From assembly GCA_029782355.1 (NCBI GenBank), contig JAKOUY010000016.1:787174-851173 (forward strand): a stretch of 64,000 nucleotides of DNA, in the 5' to 3' direction. A program made the translations under genes and the position numbers. This DNA is from Actinomycetes bacterium (GTDB lineage: Bacteria > Actinomycetota > Acidimicrobiia > Acidimicrobiales > Ilumatobacteraceae). The notes beneath the pieces are model-generated. The model worked only from the letters and a program-made list of their open reading frames with translations. It was not told the DNA's origin and did not search any database. This document shows, in pieces, positions 28,553 through 37,363 of the stretch. How positions within the stretch are numbered: position 1 is the first letter of the stretch; every line of letters begins with the position of its first letter.

Positions 28553-29805
28553 CCGAGGTCCCCGAGGCACTGCAGACGGGCGAGCTGCCCCAGGTGTCGG
28601 TCGATGACACCGGTGGTCCGCCGCGGCCGCGCCGCTTCAAGGGGCTGCGGCTGTCGATGAAGCTGCTGGCCGGCGCCACGGTCCTGTACTTCATCCTGAC
28701 CGTCGCCATTCCTGGCGTGCGCAAGTCGTGGAACGAGCTGAGCAACGTCAGCCCGTACCTGCTGATCCTCGGCTTCGCCCTGGAGATGACCGCGCTGTAC
28801 TGCTACACCCTGCTCACCCGCGCCGCGCTCGGCGAGGCCGCGTCCGGGGTGTCCAAGGCCCGCCTGTTCCGCATCCAGATGAGCACCAAGGCGCTGTCCA
28901 GCATCGTGCCCGGCGGGAGCGCGGCCGGCTCGGCGCTCGGGTACCGGTTGATGACGCTGTCCGGCGTGGATGGCCCGGCAGCCGGCTTCGCCCTGGCGAC
29001 CGCCGGACTGGCGTCGGCCGTGGTGCTCAACCTGATCTTCTGGTTGGCCCTGCTGATCTCGATCCCGATCCGCGGTGTCAACCCCGGGTACGCCACGGGC
29101 GCCGTGGCCGGGATCATCCTCATGCTGGTGGCCGGCGCCGTGGTCTTCAGCCTGACCGAGGGCAGGGGCCGCGCCGAGCGGATCATCCGCTGGATCGCCC
29201 GCAAGCTGAAGCTCAGCGAGGACCGCGCCGCGGCCGGGGTGCGCCAGATCGCCGGACGGATGGAGGACCTGGCCACCGACCGCCAGCTGCTGATGCGCGT
29301 CGGCATCTGGGCGGTGGCCAACTGGCTGTTCGACATCGCCGCCCTGTGGGTGCTGCTGACCGCCTTCGGTCCGGCGCCGGACGTCGACGCCGTCGTCATC
29401 GCCTTCGGCCTGGTCAACATCCTGGCGGTGATCCCGGTGTTCCCCGGTGGCCTCGGCATCATCGACGGCGGCATCCCCCTGGCGCTCGTCGGGTTCGGCA
29501 TGGCCCGCTCGCAGGCCGTGCTGGGTACCGCGACCTACCGGTTCGTGCAGTACTTCTTCCCCATCGTGCTGGGCGGGATCCTCTACGCCAGCCTGCGCGT
29601 CGGGCCGTGGAGCATCAGCCGGCGGGAGCGGTTGAAGCGGCTGCGCGACCTTGCCGCCGAGTACGACAACGAGACCTCGCTCGACTTCGGCGCCCGCTTC
29701 GCCAAGCGCCACCAGACCGTCGGTGAGGAGTCGGCCAGCTTCCCGGTCGAGGGCGACGGCTTCGACGACCATGGCGACAGCCGTGGTGTCTTTCCCGGAT
29801 ACTGA
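28549..29805 (+). CDS. lysylphosphatidylglycerol synthase-type membrane protein (UPF0104/flippase-like)
   Basis: A 418-residue integral membrane protein with roughly eight transmembrane segments and the LPG_synthase_TM family pattern (STKALSSIVPGGSAAGSALGYRL, then FPGGLGIIDGG). It lacks the C-terminal aminoacyl-transferase domain of MprF, so it is a stand-alone flippase-like protein of unknown lipid substrate. Start GTG 28549 overlaps the hydrolase stop and also has TAAGGT 7 nt upstream, so it may be made both by coupling and from its own leaderless mRNA. Confidence 0.83.
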   Translation: MTEVPEALQTGELPQVSVDDTGGPPRPRRFKGLRLSMKLLAGATVLYFILTVAIPGVRKSWNELSNVSPYLLILGFALEMTALYCYTLLTRAALGEAASGVSKARLFRIQMSTKALSSIVPGGSAAGSALGYRLMTLSGVDGPAAGFALATAGLASAVVLNLIFWLALLISIPIRGVNPGYATGAVAGIILMLVAGAVVFSLTEGRGRAERIIRWIARKLKLSEDRAAAGVRQIAGRMEDLATDRQLLMRVGIWAVANWLFDIAALWVLLTAFGPAPDVDAVVIAFGLVNILAVIPVFPGGLGIIDGGIPLALVGFGMARSQAVLGTATYRFVQYFFPIVLGGILYASLRVGPWSISRRERLKRLRDLAAEYDNETSLDFGARFAKRHQTVGEESASFPVEGDGFDDHGDSRGVFPGY

Positions 29806-29828
29806 GGCGCGTCGCTAGGTTCAGTCGT

Positions 29829-30341
29829 ATGACTGTGCACGAGCGCCCGTTCGGCCGCTGCCTGGAGGACTTCGTCGTCGGCGACGTCTACCGCCACTGG
29901 CCGGGCAAGACCATCACCGAGTACGACGACCACCTGTTCTGCATGATCACGATGAACCATCACCCGTTGCACACCAACGACTGGTTCGCCGAGCAGAGCG
30001 TGCAGGGTCGCAATGTGGTGGTCGGCAACCTGGTCTACTCGCTGGTGCTGGGCATGAGCGTGCCCGACGTCAGCGGGGCGGCCATCGCCAACCTGGAGGT
30101 CGAGACCCTCCAGCACAAGTTCCCCACCTTCCACGGCGACACGATCCACGCCGAGACCCGTGTCCTCGACGTCAAGGAGTCCGGCTCCAAGCCCGACCGC
30201 GGCGTGGTGACGGTGGAGACCAAGGCCTGGAACCAGGAGGGCAAGGAGGTTTGCTCCTTCCGCCGCCGGGTGATGGTGTGGAAGCGCGCCGCCGCCCCGG
30301 CCCGCCGCCGCCCCTACGACACCGACACCGCCTGGCAGTGA
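29829..30341 (+). CDS. mch: MaoC-type dehydratase, mesaconyl-CoA hydratase-like
   Basis: A 170-residue hotdog-fold hydratase. The segment GDVYRHWPGKTITEYDDHLFC followed by TMNHHPLH and GNLVYSLVLGMSVPDVSG closely follows the short MaoC proteins encoded in streptomycete ethylmalonyl-CoA clusters, where they hydrate mesaconyl-CoA to beta-methylmalyl-CoA. This product is the substrate of the lyase at 22843. ATG 29829 is 7 nt after TAGGTT (29816-29821). Its stop overlaps the mutY start. Confidence 0.8.
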   Translation: MTVHERPFGRCLEDFVVGDVYRHWPGKTITEYDDHLFCMITMNHHPLHTNDWFAEQSVQGRNVVVGNLVYSLVLGMSVPDVSGAAIANLEVETLQHKFPTFHGDTIHAETRVLDVKESGSKPDRGVVTVETKAWNQEGKEVCSFRRRVMVWKRAAAPARRRPYDTDTAWQ

Positions 30342-31228
30342 CCGGCGACGCGGCCGGCGCGGCGGCGCCGGTGGCGCCGGCCGCGCCGATGCCCGGCATC
30401 GACGCTGACGCCCTGCTGGCCTGGGGCCAGCACAACCTGCGCGACCTGCCGTGGCGGTCGACCCGGGACCCCTGGGCCGTGCTGGTCAGCGAGGTGATGG
30501 CCCAGCAGACCCAGGTGGCCCGGGTCGTCCCGGCATGGCACGCCTTCCTCGCCGCGTTCCCGACACCGCAGGCCTGCGCTGCCGCGCCGCTCGGAGAGAT
30601 CCTCCGTCGCTGGCACGGGCTGGGCTACCCGCGACGGGCCCGCGACCTGCACGCCGCGGCCGGGCGGATCGCCGCCCGGGGCGCGTTCCCCGACGAGCTC
30701 GGCGACCTGCTGGCGTTGCCCGGGGTCGGCCCGTACACGGCGCGAGCCGTGCTGGCCTTCGCCTTCGAGGCGGACGTCGGGCTGGTCGACACGAACATCG
30801 CCCGTGTGCTGGCCCGCTGGTCCGGCCGCCGGCTGACCAGCCGCGAGGTCCAGCATCTGGCGGACTCGCTGGTGCCGGCTGGCCACGGCTGGGCGTGGAA
30901 CCAGAGTCTGATGGAACTCGGTGCCCGGCTGTGCCGGCCGCGGCCGCAGTGCGGCGAGTGCCCGCTGGTCGCGGCCTGTGCCTACCACGGCGACGGCCCT
31001 GACCCGGCGGCGGGATCGGCGAAGGTCAGCACCCGCCAGGGTCGCTTCGATGGCAGCGACCGCCAAGCACGGGGGCGGTTGATGGCCGCCCTGCAGCGTG
31101 GCCCGGTGTCCGTCGGCGAGCTGGCGACCATCCTCGACCGACCAGCGGACGAGGCCCAGCGTCTGGCCGGGTCGTTGGTGAGCGACGGTCTGTGCGTGCG
31201 TCACGGCGATCGACTCGATCTGCCCTGA
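30338..31228 (+). CDS. mutY: A/G-specific adenine DNA glycosylase
   Basis: Removes adenine mispaired with 8-oxoguanine. The protein (296 residues from GTG 30338, or 279 from ATG 30389) has catalytic Glu52 (SEVMAQQTQV), helix-hairpin-helix LLALPGVGPYTARA, Asp151 (LVDTN) and four cysteines for the 4Fe-4S cluster (Cys199, 205, 208, 214). The first spacing is C-x5-C rather than the usual C-x6-C. The C-terminal MutT-like domain is short or absent. GTG 30338 overlaps the mch stop (GTGA), tying a repair gene to a metabolic one. Confidence 0.9.
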   Translation: MTGDAAGAAAPVAPAAPMPGIDADALLAWGQHNLRDLPWRSTRDPWAVLVSEVMAQQTQVARVVPAWHAFLAAFPTPQACAAAPLGEILRRWHGLGYPRRARDLHAAAGRIAARGAFPDELGDLLALPGVGPYTARAVLAFAFEADVGLVDTNIARVLARWSGRRLTSREVQHLADSLVPAGHGWAWNQSLMELGARLCRPRPQCGECPLVAACAYHGDGPDPAAGSAKVSTRQGRFDGSDRQARGRLMAALQRGPVSVGELATILDRPADEAQRLAGSLVSDGLCVRHGDRLDLP

Positions 31229-31313
31229 CCGCAGCCGACCCGCCACCGGCAGCGGTCGACGGGCGGTACGCTGGCCGGACTCCGGACGACTCCGGCGGGA
31301 ACAGTGGGGGACG

Positions 31314-31943
31314 ATGATGAAGCGGTTCGGAGGTTCGTTGGTCGCTGCGCTGGTGGCGACCACGCTGGTGGTCGGGACCGGGCGGGTCGCTGCGACGGGG
31401 GCGTCGTGCCCCGGCATGGAGGCTGACGCCGGGCGCGAGGCCACGATGGCGGCGTTCATCAGCAACCAGATGGCCGTGGCGACCGGCAAGGTGGTCATCG
31501 TCGCCAGGCGGTCCATGGCCGCCGGGTCCGATCAGGACAAGCTCCGCCGCGCGATGACGACGGTCGACCTGAGCGCCGGGCTGATGGCCAGGGCACTGGA
31601 GTGGCTGTCGCGGACGTCGACCCCGTTCCCCTCCGGCGAGCTGGCCGAAGCGGCCGGACGCCGCGCCAGCTCGTACCACGAGCTCTATGCCTTCGCCGAC
31701 GGGGCGCGGGCCACGCCCATCGATCTGCCCGCCCAGCGCGACCTGTTGCAGCTCCTGGTCAACGACGAGTTCTGGACCGCCAACCACCTCGACCGCTATC
31801 TGGTGGACATCATCGATCAGCTCGCCACGGCCGGGTGTTCGACCGGCGACGTCGACCTGGCACGGGTGGAGATCGCCGAGTCGCTCAGCCGGATCCTCGA
31901 GCTCAACGACCAGTTGGCGACGATCTGGCCGATCGGAACGTGA
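31314..31943 (+). CDS. secreted protein of unknown function
   Basis: A 209-residue protein with a Sec signal peptide (MMKRFGG, hydrophobic core to about residue 22, cleavage near VAATG) and an otherwise helical mature part with two cysteines (in GASCPG and AGCSTG) that could form a disulfide. I do not recognise the family. The start (31314 or 31317) follows GGGGGA (31306-31311); TACGCT at 31267-31272 may be the -10 of a leader of roughly 40 nt. It ends 10 bp before the convergent tetR gene. Confidence 0.75.
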   Translation: MMKRFGGSLVAALVATTLVVGTGRVAATGASCPGMEADAGREATMAAFISNQMAVATGKVVIVARRSMAAGSDQDKLRRAMTTVDLSAGLMARALEWLSRTSTPFPSGELAEAAGRRASSYHELYAFADGARATPIDLPAQRDLLQLLVNDEFWTANHLDRYLVDIIDQLATAGCSTGDVDLARVEIAESLSRILELNDQLATIWPIGT

Positions 31944-31953
31944 CGCCCCGGTC

Positions 31954-32604
31954 CTAGCCGCTCACCGGCGGGGCGATCCCCGACAGGGTGTGGAACAGGA
32001 TGGCCGCGATCGTGGTCCGCAGCCCCTCGCGGGTGGTGCCGCGCAACCGGATCGAGGCCTCGTGCTGGAACAGCCGGTCGGCCATGGCGCGCATGCCGGC
32101 CGCGGTGGCGAACGGGTCGAGCAACCCCGGGAGCCGGCCGGCCTCCTGACTGGCGCGGACCATGTCGGCCATCTTGCGGATGATCAGCAGGTCGGCGCGC
32201 ACCCGGGCCCCACGGAACGAGGCGTCGCCCTCGTCGGCGCGCAGGTTGCGCAGGGTGATCACCCGCTGATGATCGTTCCAGTACACGCCGTAGGCATCGA
32301 CGAACTCCCGGCAGCGAACCCAGTCGGCGGCCGTCGTCCACGGGGCGTCGAGCATGGCCGCGAGCGGGCGCTCGTCCTCGGTGGCATCGTCGACCAGCGC
32401 CAGGATGGCCGAGTCGAGGTCGGCGAAGTACTGGTAGAAGGTCGCCGGCGCGGCGCCGGCCTCACGGGTGATGTCGACCACCTTGAGGTCCAGGACGCCT
32501 TCGGTGTTGAGCAGCTTGACCGTCGCGTCCAGCAGCCGGCGGCGCGTCGCCGCGGCGCGTTCGCCGATGATCCGGCCGTCGGTCGCTGTCAGGGTCACGC
32601 TCAT
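31954..32604 (-). CDS. TetR family transcriptional regulator
   Basis: A 216-residue one-component regulator: N-terminal helix-turn-helix (about 20-65, RRRLLDATVKLLNTEGVLDLKV then AGAAPATFYQYFADLD), C-terminal ligand domain resembling regulators of lipid genes. It is adjacent to, and transcribed in the same direction as, the SDR at 32649, whose promoter carries TCTGACG-n3-CGTCAGA; it is thus the best candidate for binding that operator (inference). GGAGGA precedes ATG 32604 and TAGATT lies just upstream. Confidence 0.88.
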   Translation of the reverse strand: MSVTLTATDGRIIGERAAATRRRLLDATVKLLNTEGVLDLKVVDITREAGAAPATFYQYFADLDSAILALVDDATEDERPLAAMLDAPWTTAADWVRCREFVDAYGVYWNDHQRVITLRNLRADEGDASFRGARVRADLLIIRKMADMVRASQEAGRLPGLLDPFATAAGMRAMADRLFQHEASIRLRGTTREGLRTTIAAILFHTLSGIAPPVSG

Positions 32605-32648
32605 CGGTCCTCCAATCTAGGACTGCGGCATCGGCTCGCGACCGGCTG

Positions 32649-33548
32649 CTAGGCCCCGTACACCGGCGCGGGGGCGGGCGCCGCGCCGACGAGGCGCTCG
32701 ACGATCGCGCCGATCTCGGCCGGGTCGAGCCTTCCGCCCTTGTCGAACACTTCCCCGTGCTGCCAGCCGTCGGCCACGCTGATCTGGCCGCCCTGGCACT
32801 CGAACAGCCGCCCGCTGACGTGGCACTCGGCCGACCCGAGCCACACCACCAGCGGGGACACGTTGGCCGGATCCATGGCGTCGAAGCCGGACTCCGGCTT
32901 GCGCATCATGTCGGCGAAGGCCTCCTCGGTCATCCGGCTGCGCGCCGACGGGGCGATGCCGTTGACCTTCACGCCGTAGCGACCGAGCTCGGCGGCGGCG
33001 ACGATGGTGAACGCGGCGATGCCGGCCTTGGCCGCCGAGTAGTTGCCCTGGGACACGCTGCCGAACAGCCCGGCGCCGGACGAGGTGGTCACCAGGCGGG
33101 CAGCCACCGGGGAACCGGCCTTGGACATCGCCCGCCAGTGGTCGAGGGCGTGACGCACCGGGCAGAACATGCCGCGCAGGTGGACCGTCATCACCGCGTC
33201 CCACTCGTCGACGGACATGTTGACGATCATCCGGTCGCGGACGATCCCGGCATTGCACACCAGCGTGTCCAACCGGCCGAAGGTCTCGATGGCCTGGGCG
33301 ATCATCCGCCCGGCGCCGGCCCAATCGGACACGTCGTCGGCGTTGACCACGGCCTGGCCGCCGATGGCCTCGATCTCGGCGACCACCTCCTGGGCAGGGG
33401 AGCGGTCATGGCCCTCGCCCTGCAACGAGGCGCCGACGTCGTTGACCACCACCGCGGCGCCCTCGGCGGCGAAGGCCAGGGCATGCGCCCGGCCCAGGCC
33501 GCGCCCGGCTCCGGTGACCACGACGACCCGACCATCACAGATTCCCAT
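32649..33548 (-). CDS. short-chain dehydrogenase/reductase (3-hydroxyacyl-CoA dehydrogenase-like)
   Basis: A 299-residue classical SDR: NAD-binding TGAGRGLGR (12-20), CNAG (98-101), catalytic Ser156/157, Tyr170 and Lys174 (GNYSAAKAG). The extended C-terminus and insertion after VVNDVG resemble the (3R)-hydroxyacyl-CoA dehydrogenase units of multifunctional beta-oxidation enzymes and steroid-ring SDRs. Start ATG 33548 is set by TACGTT 7 nt upstream; an in-frame ATG further upstream would read through the operator and into the divergent gene. Confidence 0.87.
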   Translation of the reverse strand: MGICDGRVVVVTGAGRGLGRAHALAFAAEGAAVVVNDVGASLQGEGHDRSPAQEVVAEIEAIGGQAVVNADDVSDWAGAGRMIAQAIETFGRLDTLVCNAGIVRDRMIVNMSVDEWDAVMTVHLRGMFCPVRHALDHWRAMSKAGSPVAARLVTTSSGAGLFGSVSQGNYSAAKAGIAAFTIVAAAELGRYGVKVNGIAPSARSRMTEEAFADMMRKPESGFDAMDPANVSPLVVWLGSAECHVSGRLFECQGGQISVADGWQHGEVFDKGGRLDPAEIGAIVERLVGAAPAPAPVYGA

Positions 33549-33554
33549 GCGCTG

Positions 33555-33578
33555 CAACGTATCTGACGCCGCGTCAGA
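33555..33578 (-). promoter_or_regulatory. SDR promoter with 17-bp palindromic operator
   Basis: On the minus strand, TCTGACG-n3-CGTCAGA (33562-33578) directly abuts TACGTT (33561-33556), which lies 7 nt before ATG 33548. The perfect 7-bp arms touching the -10 element indicate repression. Related sites occur at 48095 and 57510. Confidence 0.65.
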
Positions 33579-33609
33579 CGGGAGCATCGTCGCCCCGTAG
33601 GATGCGCCC

Positions 33610-34560
33610 ATGTCCCACCGCGCCACGCCCGTGCCGGATCGTCCGCTCGGAGCTGGTCGACGCGTCGCCCTGCGCGGCTCGGCCACCGGTCCGGTGAAGC
33701 ACCTGGCCGAGGAGCGGGCCCGGCTGGCCGCGCTGCACTGGCAGCACTTCGACGTCCGCCGGCTGGGCTCCACGTTGGGAGCCGAGATCATCGGCCTCGA
33801 CCTGCGACAGGAGCTCGCCGCAGCGGTCGTCGCCGAGCTGCGCCAGGCGCTGGCCGACTACAAGGTGATCTTCTTCCGCGACCAGCCGCTCAGCGCCGCC
33901 CAGCACGTCGCCTTCGCCCGCCGCTTCGGGGAGTTGGAGATCCACCCGTTCATCCCGGCCAACCCCGACATGCCCGAGCTGGTGCGCTTCGAGAAGTCCG
34001 CGGAGGCGGTCGGGTACGAGAACCTGTGGCACCACGACGTCACCTGGCGGGAGTGCCCGTCGCTGGGCGCCGTGCTGCACGCCGTGCGCGTGCCCGAGAC
34101 CGGTGGCGACACGCTGTTCGCCGACATGTACGCCGCCTACGACGGCCTCGACCAGTCCGTGCAGGCCCAGATCGACAGCCTCGACGCCGTCCACGACTTC
34201 ATCCACGCCTTCGGCGCAGGCCTCGACGACGCCCAGCGCGCCGCCATGCGGGCGCGGTACCCGCAGGTCGTCCATCCGGTGGTCGCCCGCCACGACGTGA
34301 CCGGCCGCCGTCACCTCTACGTCAACACCGCCTTCACCACTGCCGTCGTCGGCATGGACCCGGAGGAGGGCGAGTCGCTGCTGCGCCTGCTGTTCGAGCA
34401 GGCCTGGGTGGCCGAGTACCAGTGCCGGTTCCACTGGGAGCCCGACTCGATCGCCTTCTGGGACAACCGTGCCGTGCAGCACTACGCCGCCAGCGACTAC
34501 TGGCCGGACGTGCGGATCATGGAGCGGGCCAGCATCATCGGCGCCCGCCCGCACCGCTGA
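33610..34560 (+). CDS. TauD/TfdA family Fe(II)/2-oxoglutarate dioxygenase
   Basis: A 316-residue non-haem iron dioxygenase with the facial triad His141-x-Asp143 (WHHDVTW) and distal His291 (AVQHYAAS), plus Arg302 or Arg306 (DVRIMERA) to bind 2-oxoglutarate. The first 45 residues are a non-catalytic extension. Substrate unknown; the neighbouring lipid genes suggest hydroxylation of an acid or a sulfonated or ether compound. ATG 33610 is 6 nt after TAGGAT (33598-33603), divergent from the SDR gene. Confidence 0.87.
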   Translation: MSHRATPVPDRPLGAGRRVALRGSATGPVKHLAEERARLAALHWQHFDVRRLGSTLGAEIIGLDLRQELAAAVVAELRQALADYKVIFFRDQPLSAAQHVAFARRFGELEIHPFIPANPDMPELVRFEKSAEAVGYENLWHHDVTWRECPSLGAVLHAVRVPETGGDTLFADMYAAYDGLDQSVQAQIDSLDAVHDFIHAFGAGLDDAQRAAMRARYPQVVHPVVARHDVTGRRHLYVNTAFTTAVVGMDPEEGESLLRLLFEQAWVAEYQCRFHWEPDSIAFWDNRAVQHYAASDYWPDVRIMERASIIGARPHR

Positions 34561-34575
34561 GCGCCAGGAGACCGG

Positions 34576-36051
34576 ATGGGCACGCTCGATCCGTCGACGC
34601 CGGTGATCATCGGGGTCGGTCAGGTCAACGTCACCGGAGGCGGCGCACCAGAACCGGCTGCGCTGCTGGCCGAGGCCGCCCAGCTGGCGGCCGCCGATGC
34701 CGGCGTGGCAGTCGGCACGATCGGCTCGATCCGGGTGGTGGCCATGCTGTCGGTCCGCTCCCCCGATCCCGGAGCGGTGGTCGCCGACCGGTTGGGCATC
34801 GCCCCCGTGGAGACCGTGCTGACCCCGATGGGCGGGAACATGCCCCAGCTCCTGGTCGATCGCACCGCGGCGGACATCGCCGCCGGGTTCGACCGAGTCG
34901 TGTTGATCGGCGGGGCCGAGTCGTGGAAGACCCGCCAGGCAGCCCGCCGGCGAGGCGAGCGGCCGGCGTGGACGGATCAAGACGCCACGGCGCGCCCGAC
35001 ACGGATCCTTGGGCCGGAGTCGCCGTTCGCCAACGAGGTCGAACTGGAGCTCGGCCTGGCTGCTCCGACGATGGCCTATCCGCTGTTGGAGGTGGCTCTG
35101 CGCCACGCCCGGGGCCTCGGCGTCGACGAGCATCGCCGCCACCTGGGTCGGTTGTGGGCCGGTTTCGCCGCCGTGGCCGCCGGCAATCCGTACGCAGCCA
35201 TCCGCCAGGCCCCGGACGCCTCGCGCATCGCCACCCCGGCCGCGGACAACCGGATGATCTCGTTCCCGTACACCAAGATGCTGAACTCGAACAACAGCGT
35301 CGATCAGGGCGCGGCGTTGCTGATGTGCTCGGCCGGGCGGGCCGCGTCGCTCGGGGTGCCTCGGGACCGGTGGGTGTTCCTGCACGGCGCCGGTGAGGGC
35401 AACGACACCGACTTCCTCTCCAACCGGGCCGACTTCGCCTCGTCGGCGGCCATCGGGTTGGTCGGCCGGGCGGCCCTCGGCGCGGCGCGAGTCGGCATCG
35501 ATGACCTGGCCCGCGTCGACCTGTACTCCTGCTTCCCGTCCGCCGTGCAGATCGCTGCAGCCGAGCTGGGCCTCGACGCCGACCGGCCCCTGACGGTCAC
35601 CGGTGGCCTGACCTTCGCCGGCGGGCCGTGGAACAACTACGTGACCCACTCGATCGCCACGATGGTCGGCCTGCTCCGTGAGGATCCGGATGCCTACGGG
35701 TTGTGCACCGCCAACGGCGGCCTGTTGACCAAGCACGCCGCCGGGGTGTACTCCTGCCGCCCGCCGGCGCGCCCGCCCGAGGTGGTGTCGGTGCAGGAAC
35801 AGATCGACGCCCTGCCCACCGTGGCGTTCACGGCCGAGCACCACGGGCCGGGTGTGCTCGAGGCCTACACCGTCAGCCACGATCGCGACGGCGCTGCGCA
35901 CCGCGCCGTGGCCGCGTTGCGCCTCGCCGACGGATCACGCACCTGGGCACACTCGGCCGATCCCGACCTGCTGGACCGGTTGCTCACCACCGACGCCGTC
36001 GGCCACGCAGCCGAGGTTGCCCCCGGCCGGATCCTGCACGCCGCACCATGA
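34576..36051 (+). CDS. thiolase-like protein type 1 (TLP1) with extra C-terminal domain
   Basis: A 491-residue member of the SCP2-thiolase/TLP1 group: thiolase core, GGPWNNYVTHSIATMVG, and about 90 extra C-terminal residues (PTVAFTAEHHGPGVLEAYTV) of the OB-like TLP1 add-on type. The usual nucleophile Cys near residue 90 is replaced within PMGGNMPQ, so normal thiolysis is unlikely; mycobacterial TLP1 has the same loss. It follows the dioxygenase gene by 15 bp with AGGAG upstream, probably in one operon. Confidence 0.85.
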   Translation: MGTLDPSTPVIIGVGQVNVTGGGAPEPAALLAEAAQLAAADAGVAVGTIGSIRVVAMLSVRSPDPGAVVADRLGIAPVETVLTPMGGNMPQLLVDRTAADIAAGFDRVVLIGGAESWKTRQAARRRGERPAWTDQDATARPTRILGPESPFANEVELELGLAAPTMAYPLLEVALRHARGLGVDEHRRHLGRLWAGFAAVAAGNPYAAIRQAPDASRIATPAADNRMISFPYTKMLNSNNSVDQGAALLMCSAGRAASLGVPRDRWVFLHGAGEGNDTDFLSNRADFASSAAIGLVGRAALGAARVGIDDLARVDLYSCFPSAVQIAAAELGLDADRPLTVTGGLTFAGGPWNNYVTHSIATMVGLLREDPDAYGLCTANGGLLTKHAAGVYSCRPPARPPEVVSVQEQIDALPTVAFTAEHHGPGVLEAYTVSHDRDGAAHRAVAALRLADGSRTWAHSADPDLLDRLLTTDAVGHAAEVAPGRILHAAP

Positions 36052-36091
36052 CCCCGACCGCGCCGCAATCGGTGTGGGGAGAAAGCACGCG

Positions 36092-37363
36092 TCACGTGGC
36101 GGTCTGTTGCTCCGCAACGGACGGGGTGGCGGGGCGGCGGGCGTGGATGACCGACAGGAAGCGGGCGACGGCGTGGATGGCGTGCATGCCGCGCACGGAT
36201 CGGAAGACCTCGAAGGCGTGCTGGGCGCCGGGCAGCTCGGCGTAGGCAACCGGCTGGGTGGACACGGCGCGCAGGGCGGCCACGAAGCGCCGGGCCTGCT
36301 CGACCGGAACCAGCGTGTCGTTCGACCCGTGCAGGACGAACATCGGCGGGGCATCGGCGCGCACCCGGTACAGCGGCGAGGCCTGCTCCCAGATGCGACG
36401 GTCCGGCCCGACTCGTTGCTTGAGCACGTACTTCTCCCACACCTCGGCGATGTCGCGGTTGCCGGTGGCGCCGAGGTCGCCGACGTCGTACACGCCGTAG
36501 AACGGCACCGCGGCGCGCACCGAGGTATCCGCCGCCTCGAAGCCAGGCTGGAACGCCGGATCGCCGGCCGTCAGCGCGGCGAGCGCGCACAGGTGCCCGC
36601 CCGCCGACCCGCCGGTGATGGCGACGAAGTCGGGGTCCCCACCGTGCTGGGCGATGTTGGCCTTGACCCACGCCAGGGCCCGCTTGACGTCGACGATGTG
36701 GTCGGGCCAGGTGGCCTTGGGGGAGAGCCGGTAGGTGATCGACACCCCGACCCAGCCGCGCCGAGCCATCTCGCCGAGGAGCAACTCACCCTGGATCTCC
36801 TCGTTGCCGATGATCCAGCCACCACCGTGGACGTGGACGAGGACCGGAGCCTTGGCGTCGGTCGGTTGGTCCGCGGCGCGCCAGATGTCCATCCGGTTGC
36901 GCCGGCCGGCGTCCCCGTAGGACACGTGCCGCGCCGCCCGGAACTGGCGGCGCGGCCCGACCCCCGGCAGGCTGCGCTGCAGCCGAGTGAGCGGGACGTC
37001 GCGGCGGGCGTCGGCCGGGAGCTCGTCGAGGTAGCGGGGCCCCAGCGCGGCGCGCAGCGCCTGGTCGAGCACCGCATCGCTCGTCGCAGCCTTGGCGGCC
37101 AGCCCGGCGATGCCGGCCCACGATGCGGCCGCCAGTGCCAGCCCGGCCCGCCCGGCCCGGCTGCGCAGTCCGCCGGCACCGACGAGCCCGGCCACGGCTG
37201 CCACCTGGGTGCCGACGGTCAGCACCGGTTCCTCGGCCGTCGGCCAGGCGGCGAACATCGCCAGCGCCCCGCCGACGCCGCGCCGGGCCAGCGGGCGGTA
37301 GGCGTTGAGCGTGTTCACCGCCGCGGCGACGCCGCCGACCATCAACCACCGTTCTGCCCTCAT
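36092..37363 (-). CDS. alpha/beta hydrolase, HSL/BD-FAE-like esterase with N-terminal membrane region
   Basis: A 423-residue protein. The first ~110 residues contain hydrophobic helices; the hydrolase domain has the oxyanion motif HVHGGGW, nucleophile elbow GGSAGG, and likely acid/base in HGSNDTLVP and GAQHAFEV. It resembles actinobacterial lipid esterases (LipO/LipW-like). ATG 37363 overlaps the SRPBCC stop (ATGA), with GAGGAG nearby, so both fall under the promoter at 37824. Confidence 0.87.
   Translation of the reverse strand: MRAERWLMVGGVAAAVNTLNAYRPLARRGVGGALAMFAAWPTAEEPVLTVGTQVAAVAGLVGAGGLRSRAGRAGLALAAASWAGIAGLAAKAATSDAVLDQALRAALGPRYLDELPADARRDVPLTRLQRSLPGVGPRRQFRAARHVSYGDAGRRNRMDIWRAADQPTDAKAPVLVHVHGGGWIIGNEEIQGELLLGEMARRGWVGVSITYRLSPKATWPDHIVDVKRALAWVKANIAQHGGDPDFVAITGGSAGGHLCALAALTAGDPAFQPGFEAADTSVRAAVPFYGVYDVGDLGATGNRDIAEVWEKYVLKQRVGPDRRIWEQASPLYRVRADAPPMFVLHGSNDTLVPVEQARRFVAALRAVSTQPVAYAELPGAQHAFEVFRSVRGMHAIHAVARFLSVIHARRPATPSVAEQQTAT

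Noticed and set aside
31944..31975. Bidirectional terminator between the secreted-protein gene and tetR
   Set aside because: The complementary segments (CGCCCCGG / CCGGCGGGGCG) pair only with bulges and overlap the tetR coding end; too weak to list as a feature.
33549..33791. Longer N-terminus for the SDR protein
   Set aside because: It would translate the operator, the -10 element and part of the divergent dioxygenase gene; the NAD-binding motif already sits at the right distance from ATG 33548.
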